Below are positions 54,019-54,237 of a stretch of DNA of 54,237 nt, piece after piece. Every line of letters begins with the position of its first letter. The first letter of the stretch is position 1. The translations under genes and the position numbers were made by a program. This DNA is from Virgibacillus sp. LDC-1 (GTDB lineage Bacteria; Bacillota; Bacilli; Bacillales; Amphibacillaceae), in the NCBI RefSeq assembly GCF_030137545.1, contig NZ_JARUVL010000018.1, positions 1 through 54,237 on the forward strand. Direction: 5' to 3'. The notes beneath the pieces are model-generated. The model searched no databases. It worked only from the letters and a program-made list of their open reading frames with translations, and was not told the DNA's origin.

Positions 54019-54135
54019 GCCTGGCGGCGTCCTACTCTCACAGGGGCAATGCCCCAACTACCATCGGCGCTGAAGAGCTTAACTGCTGTGTTCGGCATGG
54101 GAACAGGTGTGGCCTCTTCGCTATCGCTACCAGAC
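54019..54135 (-). rRNA. 5S ribosomal RNA
   Basis: About 117 nt. From the 5' end on the minus strand it reads CTGGTAGCGATAGCGAAGAG, then CACACCTGTTCCCATGCCGA, AGTTAAGCTCTTCAGCGCCG, and closes with GAGAGTAGGACGCCGCCAGG. These are conserved 5S blocks, and the two ends pair as helix I (CTGGTAGCG / CGCCGCCAGG). End positions are approximate by 1-3 nt. 23S and 16S must lie to the right of the window. Confidence 0.95.
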
Positions 54136-54237
54136 AAATGTCTTTAAAGGAAAGACAAGATATATTATAGGCATTTTCCAAAGAAAATGCAAGGGTTTTT
54201 TATTTATACCCTAAAAACTAAATAAGAGTTCTACCAA
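54136..54237 (-). other. 23S-5S internal spacer
   Basis: AT-rich sequence leading into the 5S gene on the minus strand. CATTTTCTTTGGAAAATG near 54174-54191 forms a short hairpin that may be part of rRNA processing. The 23S 3' end is not recognisable before the window ends. Confidence 0.45.

Noticed and set aside
53919-54137. Minus-strand ORF over the 5S gene
   Set aside because: It overlaps 5S rRNA almost completely and is not protein-coding.

Overview
This window is a piece of chromosome from a spore-forming, low-GC member of the Bacillaceae. The evidence is the block at 42.5-54.2 kb. It holds groES-groEL, ydiL-ydiK, moaC-rex, the ABC-F gene ydiF, tsaD-rimI-tsaB-tsaE-thiL, and the tail of an rRNA operon with tRNA-fMet and tRNA-Asp, in the order and relative orientations I know from Bacillus subtilis (inverted here). 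The tatAy-tatCy pair that B. subtilis carries between rex and ydiK is absent; a structured repeat lies there instead. I cannot name the genus. The sequence is AT-rich, uses several TTG starts, and has a DnaA-box cluster next to tsaD.

Left part (0-7.7 kb): an accessory block that looks like a sulfated-glycan system for the spore surface. A fused ATP sulfurylase/APS kinase makes PAPS, the sulfate donor. Two PAPS-type sulfotransferases and two glycosyltransferases are encoded with it on the minus strand. A TauE/SafE-type anion transporter diverges from it, followed by a spore-coat-like protein with a long Thr-Ser tract. Two of these units have sequences upstream that match the sigma-K (late mother-cell) promoter consensus at both boxes. 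This is the strongest candidate for an undescribed system.

7.7-12.5 kb: a beta-glucoside PTS operon (licT-bglP-6-phospho-beta-glucosidase) with two RAT/terminator antitermination sites. A tandem 21-nt repeat lies beside it, and the same repeat family recurs near 26.7 kb.

12.5-23.8 kb: a surface and signalling block. It contains a LuxR-type regulator whose receiver lacks the phosphorylation residues, a sortase, a 1.78-thousand-residue LPXTG adhesin with Cna-B/SpaA repeats, a very large hybrid histidine kinase with two kinase cores, and a convergent receiver-BTAD response regulator.

24.1-36.3 kb: an APC-family amino acid permease and a phosphotransferase gene broken by an in-frame stop, then a complete peptide uptake and degradation operon. 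In transcription order the operon has an XRE-cupin regulator, two ABC ATPases, an M19-type dipeptidase, a binding lipoprotein, two permeases and two tandem prolyl-aminopeptidase-like hydrolases.

36.6-42.2 kb: a GNAT acetyltransferase, pabA with a pabB-pabC fusion (p-aminobenzoate for folate), a DUF899 thioredoxin-like protein, and a beta sliding clamp paralog that sits outside the usual dnaA-dnaN locus.

42.5-54.2 kb: the conserved housekeeping block described above, with a perfect CIRCE operator at groES, a probable Rex operator upstream of moaC-rex, the tRNAs and 5S rRNA.
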